Positions 24,560 to 34,985 of a stretch of 64,000 nt of DNA are shown here, piece after piece. Both the position numbers and the translations under genes were made by a program. The notes under the pieces were generated by a model. It had not been told where the DNA came from, did not search any database, and saw only the letters and a list, made by a program, of their open reading frames with translations. Numbering within the stretch: position 1 is the stretch's first letter; the number at the start of each line of letters is the position of its first letter. Origin of the DNA: Eucommia ulmoides (taxonomy: Eukaryota; Streptophyta; Magnoliopsida; Garryales; Eucommiaceae); the NCBI GenBank assembly GCA_016647705.1, contig CM028330.1, positions 37,127,775 through 37,191,774 on the forward strand. Direction: 5' to 3'.

Positions 24560-25180
24560 TTGGAAGAATATGAGACCGTCAAGCTTACGGAGGAATGTAG
24601 TGTAATCCTTCAACGGAAGTTGCCTCAAAAATTGAAAGATCCCGGAAGTTTCACTATTCCATGCACGATAGGAAAATCTCACTTTGAGAAGGCGCTTTAT
24701 GATCTTGGAGCAATATCAATCTCATGTCGTCATCCGTTTATCGGAAATTGGGGCTTGGAGATGCAAAGCCAACTACTATTTCTTTGCAAATGGTGGATCA
24801 TTTATTGACCTATCCAAAGGGAATAATTGAAGACGTGCTTGTAAAGGTGGACAAATTCATCTTTCTGGTGGATTTTGTCGTTTCGGAGATGGAGGAAGAT
24901 CGGGAGATTCCCATTATACTTGGAAGGCCTTTTCTCGCAACCAGGAAGGCGTTGATTGATATTCATAATGGGAACTTGACTTTAAGGGTCAATGATGACG
25001 AAGTGAAGTTCAACATTTTCAATACAATGAGGTTTCCAGAAGAGTGTCCAACTTGCAATCGAGTAGAAGTGGTGGACTTGTGCGTTAGGGAGTTCTTTCA
25101 TGCAAACTTGCATCGAGATCCTTTGGAGAACACTCTCACAAATTCCCTATCTATAGGGGATTTTGGTAAGAAGTGATTAA
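24560..25180 (+). pseudogene. Athila protease region remnant
   Basis: Contains [18 protein letters not shown], a YDLGA segment at the active-site position (families read CDLGAS), [40 protein letters not shown] and DIHNGNLTLRVNDDEVKFN. These are the standard blocks of Athila protease between gag and RT. It would cut the polyprotein; here it is a fossil. The stretch 25198-25416 is the protease-RT linker, ending DYLRYTFLGENS. Confidence 0.75.
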
Positions 25181-25503
25181 CCACAAATGAAAGTGTTGTG
25201 GACTACGTCCTATCTCTCGAAGCTGTACCTAAAGACGTAGTGAATTCGGTTCAAATGGAGACCCTTGACGAAGAAGATAGTTCGGAAAATCTCTCAAATC
25301 CACCTCACAGTGGGTTGATTCTCAAGCAATTACCGGATTACCTTCGATATACATTCTTGGGGGAGAACTCTACCGGGCCGGTCATTATTTCATTGTCTTT
25401 AACTCAAGAAGAATAAGCAAAACTTCGCATTATCCTAAAACGGCACAGGTCCGCAATCACGTGGACTATTTCCGACATCAAGGGAATAAGCCCGACAATA
25501 TGC

Positions 25504-26830
25504 ATGCATAAAATTTTGATGGAGAACTCATTTAAGCCCTCAATTGAGCATCAAATAAGGCTAAACCCGGCGATGAAGGAGGTGGTCTATGCCGAAGTGT
25601 TAAAGTTGTTGAATGTAGGAATCATCTATGCTATATCGGACAGTGAGTGGGTGAGCCCAGTGCAAGTGGTTCCAAAGAAAGGTGGCATGATTGTTGTGAA
25701 AAACGAGAGGAATGATCTAATTCCCACACGAACCATCATGGGATGGAGAGTGTGCATTGACTATAGAAAGTTGAACAAGGCCACAAGGAAAGATCATTTT
25801 CCTCTCCCGTTCATCGACCAAATGTTGGGTCGTCTCTTCGGTTATGACCATTATTGCTTTCTTGATGGCTCTTCAAGCTATAATCAAATAGCCATTGAAC
25901 CGGAAGATCAAGAAAAGACAACGTTCACTTACCCGTACGACACTTTTGCATACCGTTGTATGTTGTTTGGTCTATGCGACGCTCCAACAACTTTCCAACG
26001 GTGTATGATGGCGATCTTTTCTGACATAGTGGAAGATATAATGGAAGTATTCATGGATGATTTCCCGGTCTTTGGTTCATCCTTTGACCATTGCCTTTAC
26101 AATCTATCACTTGTTCTCAACCGATGCAAAGAGAAAAATTTAGTTCTAAATTGAGAGAAGTGTCATTTCATGGTCAAAAAAGGGATCATCTTAGGCCATC
26201 GGGTCTCTTCCAAGGGACTTGAAGTGGATTGGGCAAAAATTGAGACAATTAAGAAACTTCCGCCACCAATCAATTTGAAGGGAGTAAGGAGTTTCCTAGG
26301 CCACGCCGGATTCTACCAGAGATTCGTCAAAGATTTTTCAAAAATAGTGAAGCCGTTGTGCCATTTGCTTGAAAGGACTCCCCATTCATATTTGATGATG
26401 CTTGTATAGGAGCATTTAATGCCATAAAGGAGAAATTGATCTCGGCTCCAATTATAATCGCTCCGGATTGAAATGAGTCATTTGAGATCATGTGTGACGT
26501 GAGCAATTATGCGGTTGGAGTTGTTTTAGGCCAACGCAAGGAGAAAAATTTTCGATCAATATATTATACAAGCAAAACGCTTAATGATGCTCAGGAGAAT
26601 TACACCACCGCTGAAAAGAAAATGTTGGCGGTGTTCTTTGCTTGTGAGAAGTTCCGATCATACATTATAGGGTCCAGGGTGATCATCTATACGGACCATG
26701 CCGCCATCCACTACTTATTTGCAAAGAAGGACACCAAGCCTCGTCTAATTCTCTTGCTTCAAGAATTTGATGTTAAGATTTGGGACAAGAAGGGGAACAA
26801 AAATATGGTAGCTGATCATCTCTCATGGCT
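25504..26830 (+). pseudogene. Athila reverse transcriptase and RNase H remnant
   Basis: RT blocks in order: EHQIRLNPAMKEVV, EWVSPVQVVPKKGG, GWRVCIDYRKLN, DHFPLPFIDQMLGRL, the catalytic-site segment FMDDFPVFG near 26050, and KGIILGHRVSSKGLEVDWAK. The connection domain has GVRSFLGHAGFYQRFVKDFS. RNase H follows with MCDVSNYAVGVVLGQR, the family's YTTAEKKMLAVFFACEKFR and VIIYTDHAAIHYLFAKKD. Wording and order are typical of Athila. The domain set is recognisable throughout but broken. Confidence 0.8.
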
Positions 26831-27029
26831 CGTGTTAGAAGATGTTGGTGATGATTCATGTATCATGGAAGTTTTCCTGGACGAGCAATTATTCAATATC
26901 GAATTTAAATTTTCGTGGTTCGCGGATATAACCAATTATCTCGTGTGCAAGGTATTGCCCTCGAACCTATCTAGTGCCCAAATGAAGAAATTCTTATTTG
27001 ATGTGAAACATTATAGGTGGGATGACCCC

Positions 27030-28102
27030 ATGTTGTTCAAGAAATGCGCCGATCAAGTTATCCGGCGATATGTTCCAAAAGAGGAAATTGCAAGAATTCT
27101 ATATCATTGCCACTCATCGCCGTGTGGGGGGCATTTTAGTACAACATGGACAGTCGCTAAGGTGCTTCAATCAGTTTTTTACTGGCCTACTCTTTTTCCT
27201 GAATTCATATACTTTCATAAAAACCTATGATTGATGCTAGAGGGTCGGCAACATCTCGAGGCGGTATGAGTTGCCCTTAACATCCATTCTTGAGTTGGAG
27301 TTCTTTGATGTCTGGGGAATTGATGGGTAGAGGTTGTGGCCACGCCAACAAATGATGCCAAAGTAGTTCTAAAATTTCTTCAAAAGAATATAATGACAAG
27401 GTTCGGAACTCCTCGAGCCATCATTAGTGATGAATGAACTCACTTCTGCAACAAAATTTTCAACACTCTACTGACAAAGTATGGAGTCTGGCACAAGGTG
27501 GCGCTTCCTTACCATCCCCAAACAAATGACCAAGCCAAAGTGTCCAATCAAGAAATCAAACAGATCTTGGAGAAGACAGTTCACTCCAATCGGAAGGATT
27601 GGGCGGTGAAACTAGATGATGCATTGTGGGCATATCACACGGCTTTTAAAACATCGATCAGAATATCTCCGTATCGGTTGGTGTTTGGGAAAGCATGTCA
27701 TTTACCGGTTGAATTAGAGCACCGTGCCTATTGGGCGATAAAGAAGCTTAATTTTGATCTCAATGTTTAGGGCAACAACGTCTCCTACAGATCAATGAGA
27801 TGGAGGAATTTTGGAACGAGACATATGAGAATGCCAAACTTTACAAGGAGAAAACCAATAGGTGACACGACAAGCTTATCGTCAAGAGAGAGTTCAGCCT
27901 GGGACAACAAGTGTTACTTTTCAACTCTAGGCTGAGACTCTTTCCCGAAAAACTAAAGTCCAGATGGTTCGTACCATTCCAGATAAAACAGGTATTTCCA
28001 TTTGGTTCCGTTGAATTGGAAGGTGACGACGGGAAAAGAATCAAGCATTACTATGGAAATGAAGAACGAGTTGTAGAAAGTATCTCTCTCGTTGATGACT
28101 GA
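27030..28102 (+). pseudogene. Athila integrase remnant
   Basis: The N-terminal zinc-binding part is around 27090-27200 (ARILYHCHSSPCGGHF). A core region follows with [21 protein letters not shown] at about 27498 and [20 protein letters not shown]. The C-terminal part (27900-28102) has QQVLLFNSRLRLFPEKLKSR and VFPFGSVELEG. Integrase would insert the cDNA in the genome; this copy is broken. Integrase is followed by a spacer and then the env-like region, the Athila order. Confidence 0.75.
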
Positions 28103-28364
28103 TGTGGATCGTTGCTGAGCCCAGTTAGGGGACGTTAAATTTAATGCCTTTTTCAAAATACAACCCATGGGAATGGTTCTCGCCTATTTTTGCTAAAATA
28201 AATTTTTTGGTGGTTGAAGTGATCACGATGCGTGTTTGCTGTGTTAATGGAGGAGCTCGGAAGTTTGGGAATGTTAAATGATCTTGAAAGAGGAAAAATA
28301 GTGGAACGGCAATGAAATAGTGGCTGGACGTCAGCAAAAAAGCAGAAAAACAAGAAAAGGCCTA

Positions 28365-28510
28365 ACCTTGCTGGAGTGAGATTTTGCTCGCTGCAGTGCC
28401 AACATGGCAAAAGGGCCACTGCCCTTTTTTCGCTACAGCAAGAAAATCTACTCGCTGCACCGAGAGCGCCCTTGTTTCGATAAATAGGGGCGTCATTTCA
28501 TTATATCCCT
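28365..28510 (+). promoter_or_regulatory. LTR-like palindrome and TATA segment upstream of the env-like ORF
   Basis: Between integrase and the env-like ORF lies a group of GCTCGCTGCAG, CGCTACAGC and CTCGCTGCACCGAG motifs, followed by a TATA-like CGATAAATAGGGG near 28480 and then a C-rich stretch. The same order (palindrome group, TATA-like motif, CT-rich leader) is seen in the Athila-type LTRs of this window, for example 14466-14660. An internal promoter is inference only. Confidence 0.35.
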
Positions 28511-29049
28511 ATTTCAAACCCTAAAACTCCAATTCTCTCCATTTTTCTCCCAAACCAATTCCTAACCTCAAAATCATCCCTCCCATCCTCAAAAACCTAA
28601 ATCCCTACCACATATTAACCAATCTAGTGCTATTCACAACCCTAACTTCGATATTTCTTTGGGTTGGAGTTCAAGCGGAGAGATCTTCATTTCGCACAAT
28701 TTAGGCACCAAATATTTTTCAAATAAGTTGTTTCAAATGCAATCTCACTTATGTGCTACCATTTTGTTGTTGATTTGCTTGTTAGATTGGGTTTGAATGT
28801 GAAATTGAAGATTTGGTATGAAACCCTTGAGTGCCATTTGCGATTTTCTGTGCTACTGTGAATGTGGGTCGGTTTTTGTGAAGTTAAATATTGTTTTGTG
28901 ATAGATGTGGGGTAGAAGTTTTTGTTGAGAAATTTGTGCATCTTGTGTTGCCATTTGGGGATTTCCTTTGTTGCTGAGATTGTGGATAAAATTTTGAATT
29001 GTGAAGACCACATTGTGATTGGTGAAGGGATTTTTGTGTGTTGATTTGT

Positions 29050-30282
29050 AAAAAAATAATGCCGAAGAAATCTGTTGCGAAACGGCAAAGGAGTGAGGGA
29101 TCTAGTTTATGAGCCGTTGATCTCACTTTGGATTACGATTCAACCCAGTTCATTTCCAAGCAGGTGGAGCAACATTTCAATAGGTTTGAGTAAAAACAAA
29201 ATTGCAATCGTGAACACGGCTTCGCCGATCTAGATAATCTTCCCAATGAAATTGCGAATGTGATAAGAGATACAGGTTGGGAGCGCTATTGTAGGCAACC
29301 GGGCCCAATTAACGTCACCTTGGTTCATGAATTCTTCGCAAACGCTGTAGATTGCGAGAACCACATGACCATGGTCCAAAATCGTGTGGTGAAATTGATG
29401 TTGAAACAATAAATGCCCACCTGAGGTTGCCTATTGAGGAGTCCAATGAAGATTTAGATAAGGACATGACAACAGAGGATTTGGACATAGTCATTAAGGT
29501 GATTTGTTCTGGAAATGTGCGTTGGGTACCAACGAAGAATGATCTTGCTATTTTCCCATCCAAGCACTTGAAGAAATTCCCAAAACGCTGATTCCATTTT
29601 ATCTGCACCAGACTACATCCGATGGCTCATTTGACTGACATGACCAAAGACAAGGCATTGACTCTATATTCTACTGAGACAAATCAGCCATTGAACGTCG
29701 GTTTTCTCATCAATTTCGCCATCTATTATGTCATTTGGAACACCAATACCAATCTTCCCTTCCCCTCTCTACTCATAGAGTTGTTTAAGAAAGCGGGTAT
29801 TGCAACTTCGGACGACAACTTATGTCATCCCAAAATAGCTCTGAATCTCCCGACCATGAAGAGAATATGGAGCAAGGAAGCTAAGGGCACAGCAGAAGAC
29901 AAAGCAGGGTCATCCAGAGCCTAAAGTTCTGGAGACCCGGGCAAAGCGAAAATTTCGATGGAAAGTCTACGTCAACAAGTGGTGTACTAGGGGGAGCAAC
30001 TTCAGGCTCTATATCTTGATGCCGCCGCAATGCAAAAATAAAAGCACTGAATTCCGGATGTACTAGGAGTCTTGCAACCAAACGATGCACCAAGCTCTCC
30101 ACTACTTCGGGAAGGGCAGTGTTGAGGCAAGTCAAGAGAGAGGAAAGAGGAAAGTAGAAAGGTCAGGGGCTGAAGAGGTAAAGAAGGCCAGGGCTGAGGG
30201 GGCTTTCGAAGCCCCCCAGCCAAGCAAAACTTCCATTTCTGCACCCCTCCCATCCCTAGACGCTAGTCCCCTTCTCAGCTAA
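29050..30282 (+). pseudogene. Athila env-like / plant-transposon-domain ORF remnant
   Basis: Begins near 29058 with MPKKSVAKRQRSEG. At about 29260-29400 it has IRDTGWERYCRQPGPINVTLVHEFFANAV, which is the conserved opening of the 'putative plant transposon protein' domain found in the ORF downstream of pol in Athila. Further blocks are RWVPTKNDLAIFPSKHLKKF and MAHLTDMTKDKALTLYS. The last part (30085-30282) is Lys/Glu/Ala-rich (GSVEASQERGKRKVER). The role of this ORF is not settled; an envelope-like function has been proposed for some Athila. Fossil, broken. Confidence 0.6.
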
Positions 30283-30494
30283 GGAACCCTAGACAACCCA
30301 AAGGTGCTATCTGCTTACTTTAGCAATGTCATCCCCCTCAGGGATCAAGAACAAATAAATCCTGAGACAGATCAAGAACAAATAAGCATCTAGGAAACTC
30401 AAGAATTTGTGCTCCGTTGTAGCATCTATAACCAAATCTATTCTTGGCAAAGGGAAGAAATCTTTCTGGCACGTGTCAACCTCATTCCCGGCAA

Positions 30495-31310
30495 TGTCTG
30501 GGATACGTAGGAAACCCTCGCGGGTTCGGTTGACAAAGTTCGGCCATGTGCGATGAACTACGTGCCGACTTGATTCTCCATATTCTGAGATACGTAGGCA
30601 ACCTTTACAAGATTTGATCGCATCCTTTAAGATACAAACTATTCATGCTCATTGAACTTAGTGCCAATCAGATTCCATATGCAGAACAAAAATACCCAGT
30701 CCAATCTGACTTTCGGCAAACCTGAGACACGTACGTAACCTTCTCCATTCACCAATGACAAAAAATGCACATCAATCAGGATTGAATCACGTCATCAACA
30801 CTAAAAATCCTCACGAAGTTGCGTCTAACCATACGACTCCCACAAAGCTTCTCAATGACGAGTCCCCCAATCAATTGGGATAGAACCAGATCAAACATGA
30901 CAATGAATCACCAATCCAGATCTTACCATACTAGACTTTAATCAATTGAGGCAGAATTAGGTGTCAACGTGAGTCCTGGTAAGCACTAGGATATGCGAAA
31001 CCTTCACGGGTTGGGTCGTCACTTTAAACCAAATTCTTCCATCCCCAGTAGCTTCGACTTGTCCTTGGTAAACCACTAAAGTACGTAGGAGACCAAGCCG
31101 GTCCAGTCGAAACCAGAGAGATGTCAGCAATCACGACATTCTCTCAGCCTTGTTTCAAGGCGCATCTCCCAAGAAGTCCCTTATCTTCCTTGAGAAGTTG
31201 ACTACCAATCCTTTGTTAAGCAAACAACAAAGGATACATGTGCTCGAATTACGCGTCAGCTGATCCTTGGTAGATTACCAAGGTACGTAGGAAGCCATTG
31301 CGGGTACGAA
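30495..31310 (+). repeat. CGTAGG modules, likely right-hand end of the Tat-like element
   Basis: Five or six degenerate modules with GATACGTAGGAAACCC, GATACGTAGGCAACC, AGTACGTAGGAGACC and GGTACGTAGGAAGCC at about 30500, 30590, 31080 and 31285, several followed by CGGGTTCGGTTGAC-like sequence. They match the modules at 5775-6035 in type and strand. Lead sequences such as CTTGGTA(A/G)A(C/T) are also shared. I infer that this is the other terminus of the outer element. Confidence 0.45.
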
Positions 31311-31344
31311 ACTTTAAGGTGTCATTTTGATTAATGTTTCTGCT

Positions 31345-32087
31345 TTTCTGTTTCTACTCCTAATAAAATGGGATGAGAATTGTTTTTCCGTTCAAAGTAT
31401 TCTGATAACATAATCTCATTTGGTAACGATAATTATTATTAAAAAAAAAAAAAAAAATCATTCAAACTTTTATAGGTCAAACTATTTTTTTACTTCCCCC
31501 CCCCGCCAAGGCGCATCTGTTACATCTAGTGAACACCACCGCTTGCCCCGCCACCATCAGAAATCACAAGCTCTCATCTTCTCTCTCTCCCTCTATCTCA
31601 CACACATAAAAGCGTAGATCTACTTCGAAGCTTGGATCGTCTATGTGTGCGACAAACAAAGGAGATGAAAGAAAAAGATAAAGATGTGCGATGGTGATTG
31701 TGGTTTGGCGTGGTTGGTTGGTGATGATGGCCAGAGTGGTTGGTGTTGGCCGCCATGGTTGGTGGTTCGATGTGGTAGTAGTTCGTGAAGATGGAGATTT
31801 AACAAAAAAAGAGAAGGGGGGGGGGGGGGATTACTATTGACCCCTTAAAAAATGGTGTAAAAATGATTTTGAGTGAAATGTTGAGAATATTTGGGAAACA
31901 GTAACATGTTACATAAATCCCAAAATTTTCGGGGAAAGAACAGAAATTGGGTAAAAACACTAAAGAAACGGGGCCTAGTTCTCATATCTCCCCAAACCAT
32001 TATGCTTAAAGTATCTGAAGAGGAACACCTTGAAAAAGGACATACACATGGAGGAAGGCTGCCTCTGCTTTGCTTATCATGTCTGTC
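31345..32087. other. Spacer with homopolymer runs, no gene
   Basis: Holds an A run (31440-31457), a C run (about 31496-31504) and a 15-base G run (about 31815-31829). Between them is a CT-rich stretch (31570-31600) and a segment rich in GGTTGGTG and TGGTTGG. The right 200 bp is likely the 3' untranslated region of the SAM gene, which ends at 32088 on the minus strand. No coding exon is supported. Confidence 0.4.
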
Positions 32088-32774
32088 CTATTTGCCCATT
32101 GCTCTTAGCGAGTCCTCAAAACAATAAGGCTGGCAAAGGCAGTTGATGGCGTGCATCAGCTTTCTCCGGGGCCCAACAGCATCAGCCCCCATATCCTTGA
32201 GTTTCTTCATGGTCATGTTGGCCAGCTGAAATTTACTTAAACTCTTCCCCCGAAAAATTTTCACAAACTGGTAGAGTCCCATCGATGCCAGCCAACTGCT
32301 AAGACCACCTGCTCTTCGAAGCTTCCGCTCAATATTTGATGCCCTCATTGAGCGACTGAGGAGCATTCCCCCATCAAAAGAGCTCATGGATCGCTTGCTG
32401 AACCTTGAGGTGCAGCAAAGACTATAAACTAGTGGATTTTCCAAGGTCATCCTATGGACCAGCTCCAATGGCTTTGGAGAAGTTGACATGGAATTATCTC
32501 TTTCACAAACTGAATGTTGTTTTTGTAGACATGTACCATTAGGACTTGGTGATTCCGTATTGGCTGATTTTATGGGTGCTTGCGATTGATTGGGCTGCTC
32601 TGGGTTTGAGACTGGGGGCACTGCAGTAACAGGAAGAGGAGGTATCAAAATATTTACTTTCTGCTTCTTGACAAACATCCAACCATCTTCTCCAAGATGT
32701 ACCACCTGAAGGTTACTTGAATTATTTCTATTTGCAGCAAAAGCCACCAGTTGTCTCTGCTTTGCTTTTGCCAT
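32088..32774 (-). CDS. SAM-domain protein (host gene)
   Basis: A 228-residue open frame on the minus strand. The N-terminus (MAKAKQRQLVAFAANRN, then VVHLGEDGWMFVKKQKVNIL and IPPLP) is the conserved start of a small plant family of sterile alpha motif proteins. Residues 50-110 are Ser/Pro-rich and probably disordered. Residues about 157-212 form the SAM domain: LSSWLASMGLYQFVKIF, FQLANMTMKKLKDMGA and GPRRKLMHAI. SAM domains are helical protein-protein, sometimes RNA, binding modules; the partner here is unknown. The frame starts 13 bp after a good splice acceptor (TTTTCAG, near 32788), so a leader intron further right is likely. The frame is intact and is the best host gene in the window. It lies between old retroelement debris and unknown exons on the same strand. 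Confidence 0.85.
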   Translation of the reverse strand: MAKAKQRQLVAFAANRNNSSNLQVVHLGEDGWMFVKKQKVNILIPPLPVTAVPPVSNPEQPNQSQAPIKSANTESPSPNGTCLQKQHSVCERDNSMSTSPKPLELVHRMTLENPLVYSLCCTSRFSKRSMSSFDGGMLLSRSMRASNIERKLRRAGGLSSWLASMGLYQFVKIFRGKSLSKFQLANMTMKKLKDMGADAVGPRRKLMHAINCLCQPYCFEDSLRAMGK

Positions 32775-33358
32775 TAGTTGTAACCTGCTGAAAATGAGAT
32801 GTAAAAATTCAGTTCTAAATTATTGTTTTGAAATGGCAAGTATGGGTAAAGCATAGACAGCTGACACAGTAATTAATTGACCCAAAGAAGCTGAACTGAA
32901 TTGATTTTTCTTATCAAATTTACATGAAAATAAAACAGTAAAAAGTAAACTAATATCAACATCTTTATTGTTGGATCAAGAACCAGAATGCATATTATCA
33001 AGATTTAGCGTCCAAAGGCCACCTACCTAAGGTGACCAACCATGCACAGGTTGACTATTTATAAGGTATTGAATTCCGGAAAGAAATAAAAATAGAACGC
33101 TTGTGGCAGCATTTGAAAACAAAATATATTAAGAATAAAAATTGAAACCAAAGGAAAAACAAAATGGCAATTGAACAGTTAAAAGATGTAGTGTGCCAAT
33201 TAAATAGGTCCAAACTATATCCTGTGAAGATCATACACACATGAATAAATAATTAATAAATTGTTTACCCTCAAGTAAATAGGTCCAAACCATGTCCTCT
33301 CAAGATCATACACATGAATAACTAATTAGTAAATTGTTTTCCCTCAAGCGAAAAAATG
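32775..33358 (-). other. Likely leader/intron of the SAM gene and intergenic spacer
   Basis: AT-rich sequence with no coding exon that I can support. A near-duplicate stretch occurs twice: AGGTCCAAAC(T/C)AT(A/G)TCCT with GATCATACACA and AATAAATTGTTTACCCTCAAG, around 33207-33275 and 33281-33350, a local tandem duplication of about 72 bp. It sits upstream of the SAM start and may be in its leader intron or promoter. Confidence 0.4.
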
Positions 33359-33613
33359 CTAAACAATTTTTTTGTAAGACGCCCATATCACCCCAGCAAC
33401 TACACATAATGGAATTCCCAATACGCTTAATACATACCATATCCTTGATACATCATACTGGAAAACAAAAATGAAGCAAAATGAAATATTCACTACTCTG
33501 TAACTCTGGCTTTTTTTCAAAAAAAAAATTTGAAACCTTACCGAGTACATAATACACGAATGAATTAAACTATTCAAGCCATTAGAAAGTGCAGATACAA
33601 GATAATCCCGATA
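33359..33613 (-). CDS. Two terminal exons of an unidentified membrane protein
   Basis: On the minus strand, exon 33542-33613 (24 codons) reads YRDYLVSALSNGLNSLIHSC then IMYS. It is preceded by the acceptor ATTCTAG and followed by the donor GTAAGG. The last exon, 33359-33457 (32 codons plus TAG), starts after TTTTCCAG and reads YDVSRIWYVLSVLG, then IPLCVVAGVIWASYKKIV. Both junctions are phase 0. The last exon is one hydrophobic span of about 20 residues with a short basic tail, so a C-terminal membrane anchor or last transmembrane helix. I do not recognise the family. Upstream exons are not seen; they would lie beyond the LTR piece at 33999 or further. It could be the 3' end of a gene expanded by insertions or a leftover fragment. 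Confidence 0.5.
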   Translation of the reverse strand, partial: YRDYLVSALSNGLNSLIHSCIMYSVRFQIFFLKKSQSYRVVNISFCFIFVFQYDVSRIWYVLSVLGIPLCVVAGVIWASYKKIV

Positions 33614-33998
33614 CTAGAATATTGTAATTTCAGAATATAGAACACGGGCACAAGTACAGAAAGCATATTTTAATTTTTTTTTCCTGATGTATCGGAACTT
33701 TTTGAGATTTATTACACATAATATATAATCAATAATTACATATATATATTAGATATATAATTTGGATAACAAGTAGCTATTTGTCACGGGCCGAGCCTTT
33801 CGAGGTTGAAAAATGGACCGTGCAGTATTAACTAGGGAATCACCTAATAGCTGACCTGAAGATCAGAGGATCTTGAATAGTGGAAACGGTTTTAATAGCA
33901 ATAAGGTTCACTACAACAGCACATTCAAACAGCGTAGTGAGAATACAATTACAATAACAATTCTATTAATATCAAAGGTTACATGTGTAAAAGGTTTA

Positions 33999-34476
33999 TG
34001 GTAGCAGAATATTACGTCGTCACTTTCACCGCAAGTATACAAGTCAAGTTTTATAGAATAGTGAATGAGAAGGGTTGTCGTATCCACAGAGATTGGATTA
34101 AATTGTCGTTAAATACCGCGATTTTCATAAACTATAATACTAAGTATACTATATGTGAATAGATTATCTAGGAATTAACTTCGTTTACTTTATACGTGTT
34201 TGATCCAATCTACTTTACATTAATGGTATTCAAACTATCCAACAATCTAGGTATCGAAAACTCATTCACTACCTCTCCCGAGTGTAAAGTGAATGAATAT
34301 GCGACTTCGCGTCAACGCCGAAGTCCTTCTCTAGCGTCTATTCGACACTTGGTCACATGAGTCTCGCCCCAACCTCACAGATTACACACTTTCTAATACC
34401 TTCCCAGGTCATTAGATCGTCGCGTTATGTTTAAACCTTAATCTGAATTCGGGGTTACCTCTCCCACAATCCCATT
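33999..34476 (-). mobile_element. Partial Athila-type LTR
   Basis: Begins TGGTAGCAGAATATTACG on the plus strand, matching the plus-strand start of the minus-oriented Athila-like LTRs (18992), and continues with ACCGCAAGTATACAAG. It then matches in reverse the right arm of the Athila LTR at 21000-21400: CTCATTCACTACCTCTCCCG, GACTTCGCGTCAACGCCG and CACATGAGTCTCGCCCC. It stops near 34476 without a recognisable right end. No TSD is seen. Confidence 0.7.
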
Positions 34477-34985
34477 TCACATGTACAAAGTGTTGAGAAG
34501 ATGGGGTTGGGGTCCTAATTAAATTGCAAATAGAACCAAAGAGAATCACCACCATAAAATCCCAAAATTAAAGCGCTAATTCAAAACTCTAAATCTAATG
34601 GGGGAGGTGCTAGTGGGGGTGGCTGGACACGATGTTGGAGAAGCGAGATTCAAGCATCCACTCTTTGTTTTCCATTTGTGAGCTGGACCATCCCAGTTAG
34701 CCAATTTGAACCAAAATTTTCTTCCATGTGATAGCTTAAGTGATGCATCACTTGGTCAACCAACAAACCGCAACATAGACACACTGTGGGTAAACAGACC
34801 CAAGTGACCAAGCAAGCGGAAACCAAAGCACACAAAATTCACAGCCGAATGCCAAGCATACATTCAATCAATAAAACAAAGAATTTACTACAATTTCCAA
34901 TCAAGGGTCTGCAGTAGTACAACATACAACCTGATTACCTTAACACCAAAGCAACTAGCACATTCTATCCTACTACTACAAAGAG
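34477..34985. other. Unassigned spacer before the CRM-like element
   Basis: About 500 bp with no supported exon. There is a G-rich patch (GGGGGAGGTGCTAGTGGGGG, near 34600) and mixed sequence up to the first gag-like codons at 34986. No LTR start or primer site was found, so the 5' border of the following element is unknown. Confidence 0.3.

Larger units (their letters stand above)
14265..30090 (+). mobile_element. Athila-type Ty3/gypsy element, carrying nested insertions
   Basis: Plus-strand element with parts in order: 5' LTR (14265-21569, itself split by another element), primer site at 21576, gag (21730-24170, carrying an LTR insertion), protease (24560-25180), RT (about 25504-26400), RNase H (26460-26830), integrase (27030-28102) and the Athila 'env-like' ORF region (about 29050-30090). 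The gag opening LDPEIKRTLRRLRRE, the RT string GWRVCIDYRKLN followed by DHFPLPFIDQML, and the env-like region are Athila hallmarks. It inserted into RT of the Tat-like element. I did not find a 3' LTR or the matching TSD, so the right border is approximate. It is broken, with many breaks. Confidence 0.8.
5700..31320 (+). mobile_element. Outermost nest layer: old Tat/Ogre-like Ty3/gypsy element
   Basis: Recognised by a Tat-type gag (7875-9485), protease region (10157-11138) and the start of RT (about 13780-14262), all on the plus strand. The RT part has VFAWSYDDM, VPVPKKDG and the following FPLPNI block typical of Tat/Ogre. Terminal modules with G(A/T)ACGTAGGCAACC and GGGTTCGGTCAC occur both at 5775-6035 and at 30495-31310, consistent with the two ends of one element, now separated by later insertions (solo LTR 11957-13655; Athila from 14265). 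Exact LTR borders and TSD were not found. It is a heavily broken fossil with many breaks; no function remains. The link between the left and right parts is inference. Confidence 0.55.

Noticed and set aside
23688-24682. Minus-strand open frames opposite Athila gag and protease
   Set aside because: Antisense shadows of the recognisable plus-strand gag and protease sequence.
30090-31340. 3' LTR of the Athila element
   Set aside because: I searched for the LTR start TGATAG and the end GCCAACA plus an ATTCT duplication and found none, so no right LTR is called.
31410-31870. Possible MITE between the A/C run and the G run
   Set aside because: The C and G runs look inverted, but neighbouring bases pair poorly and no TSD could be found.
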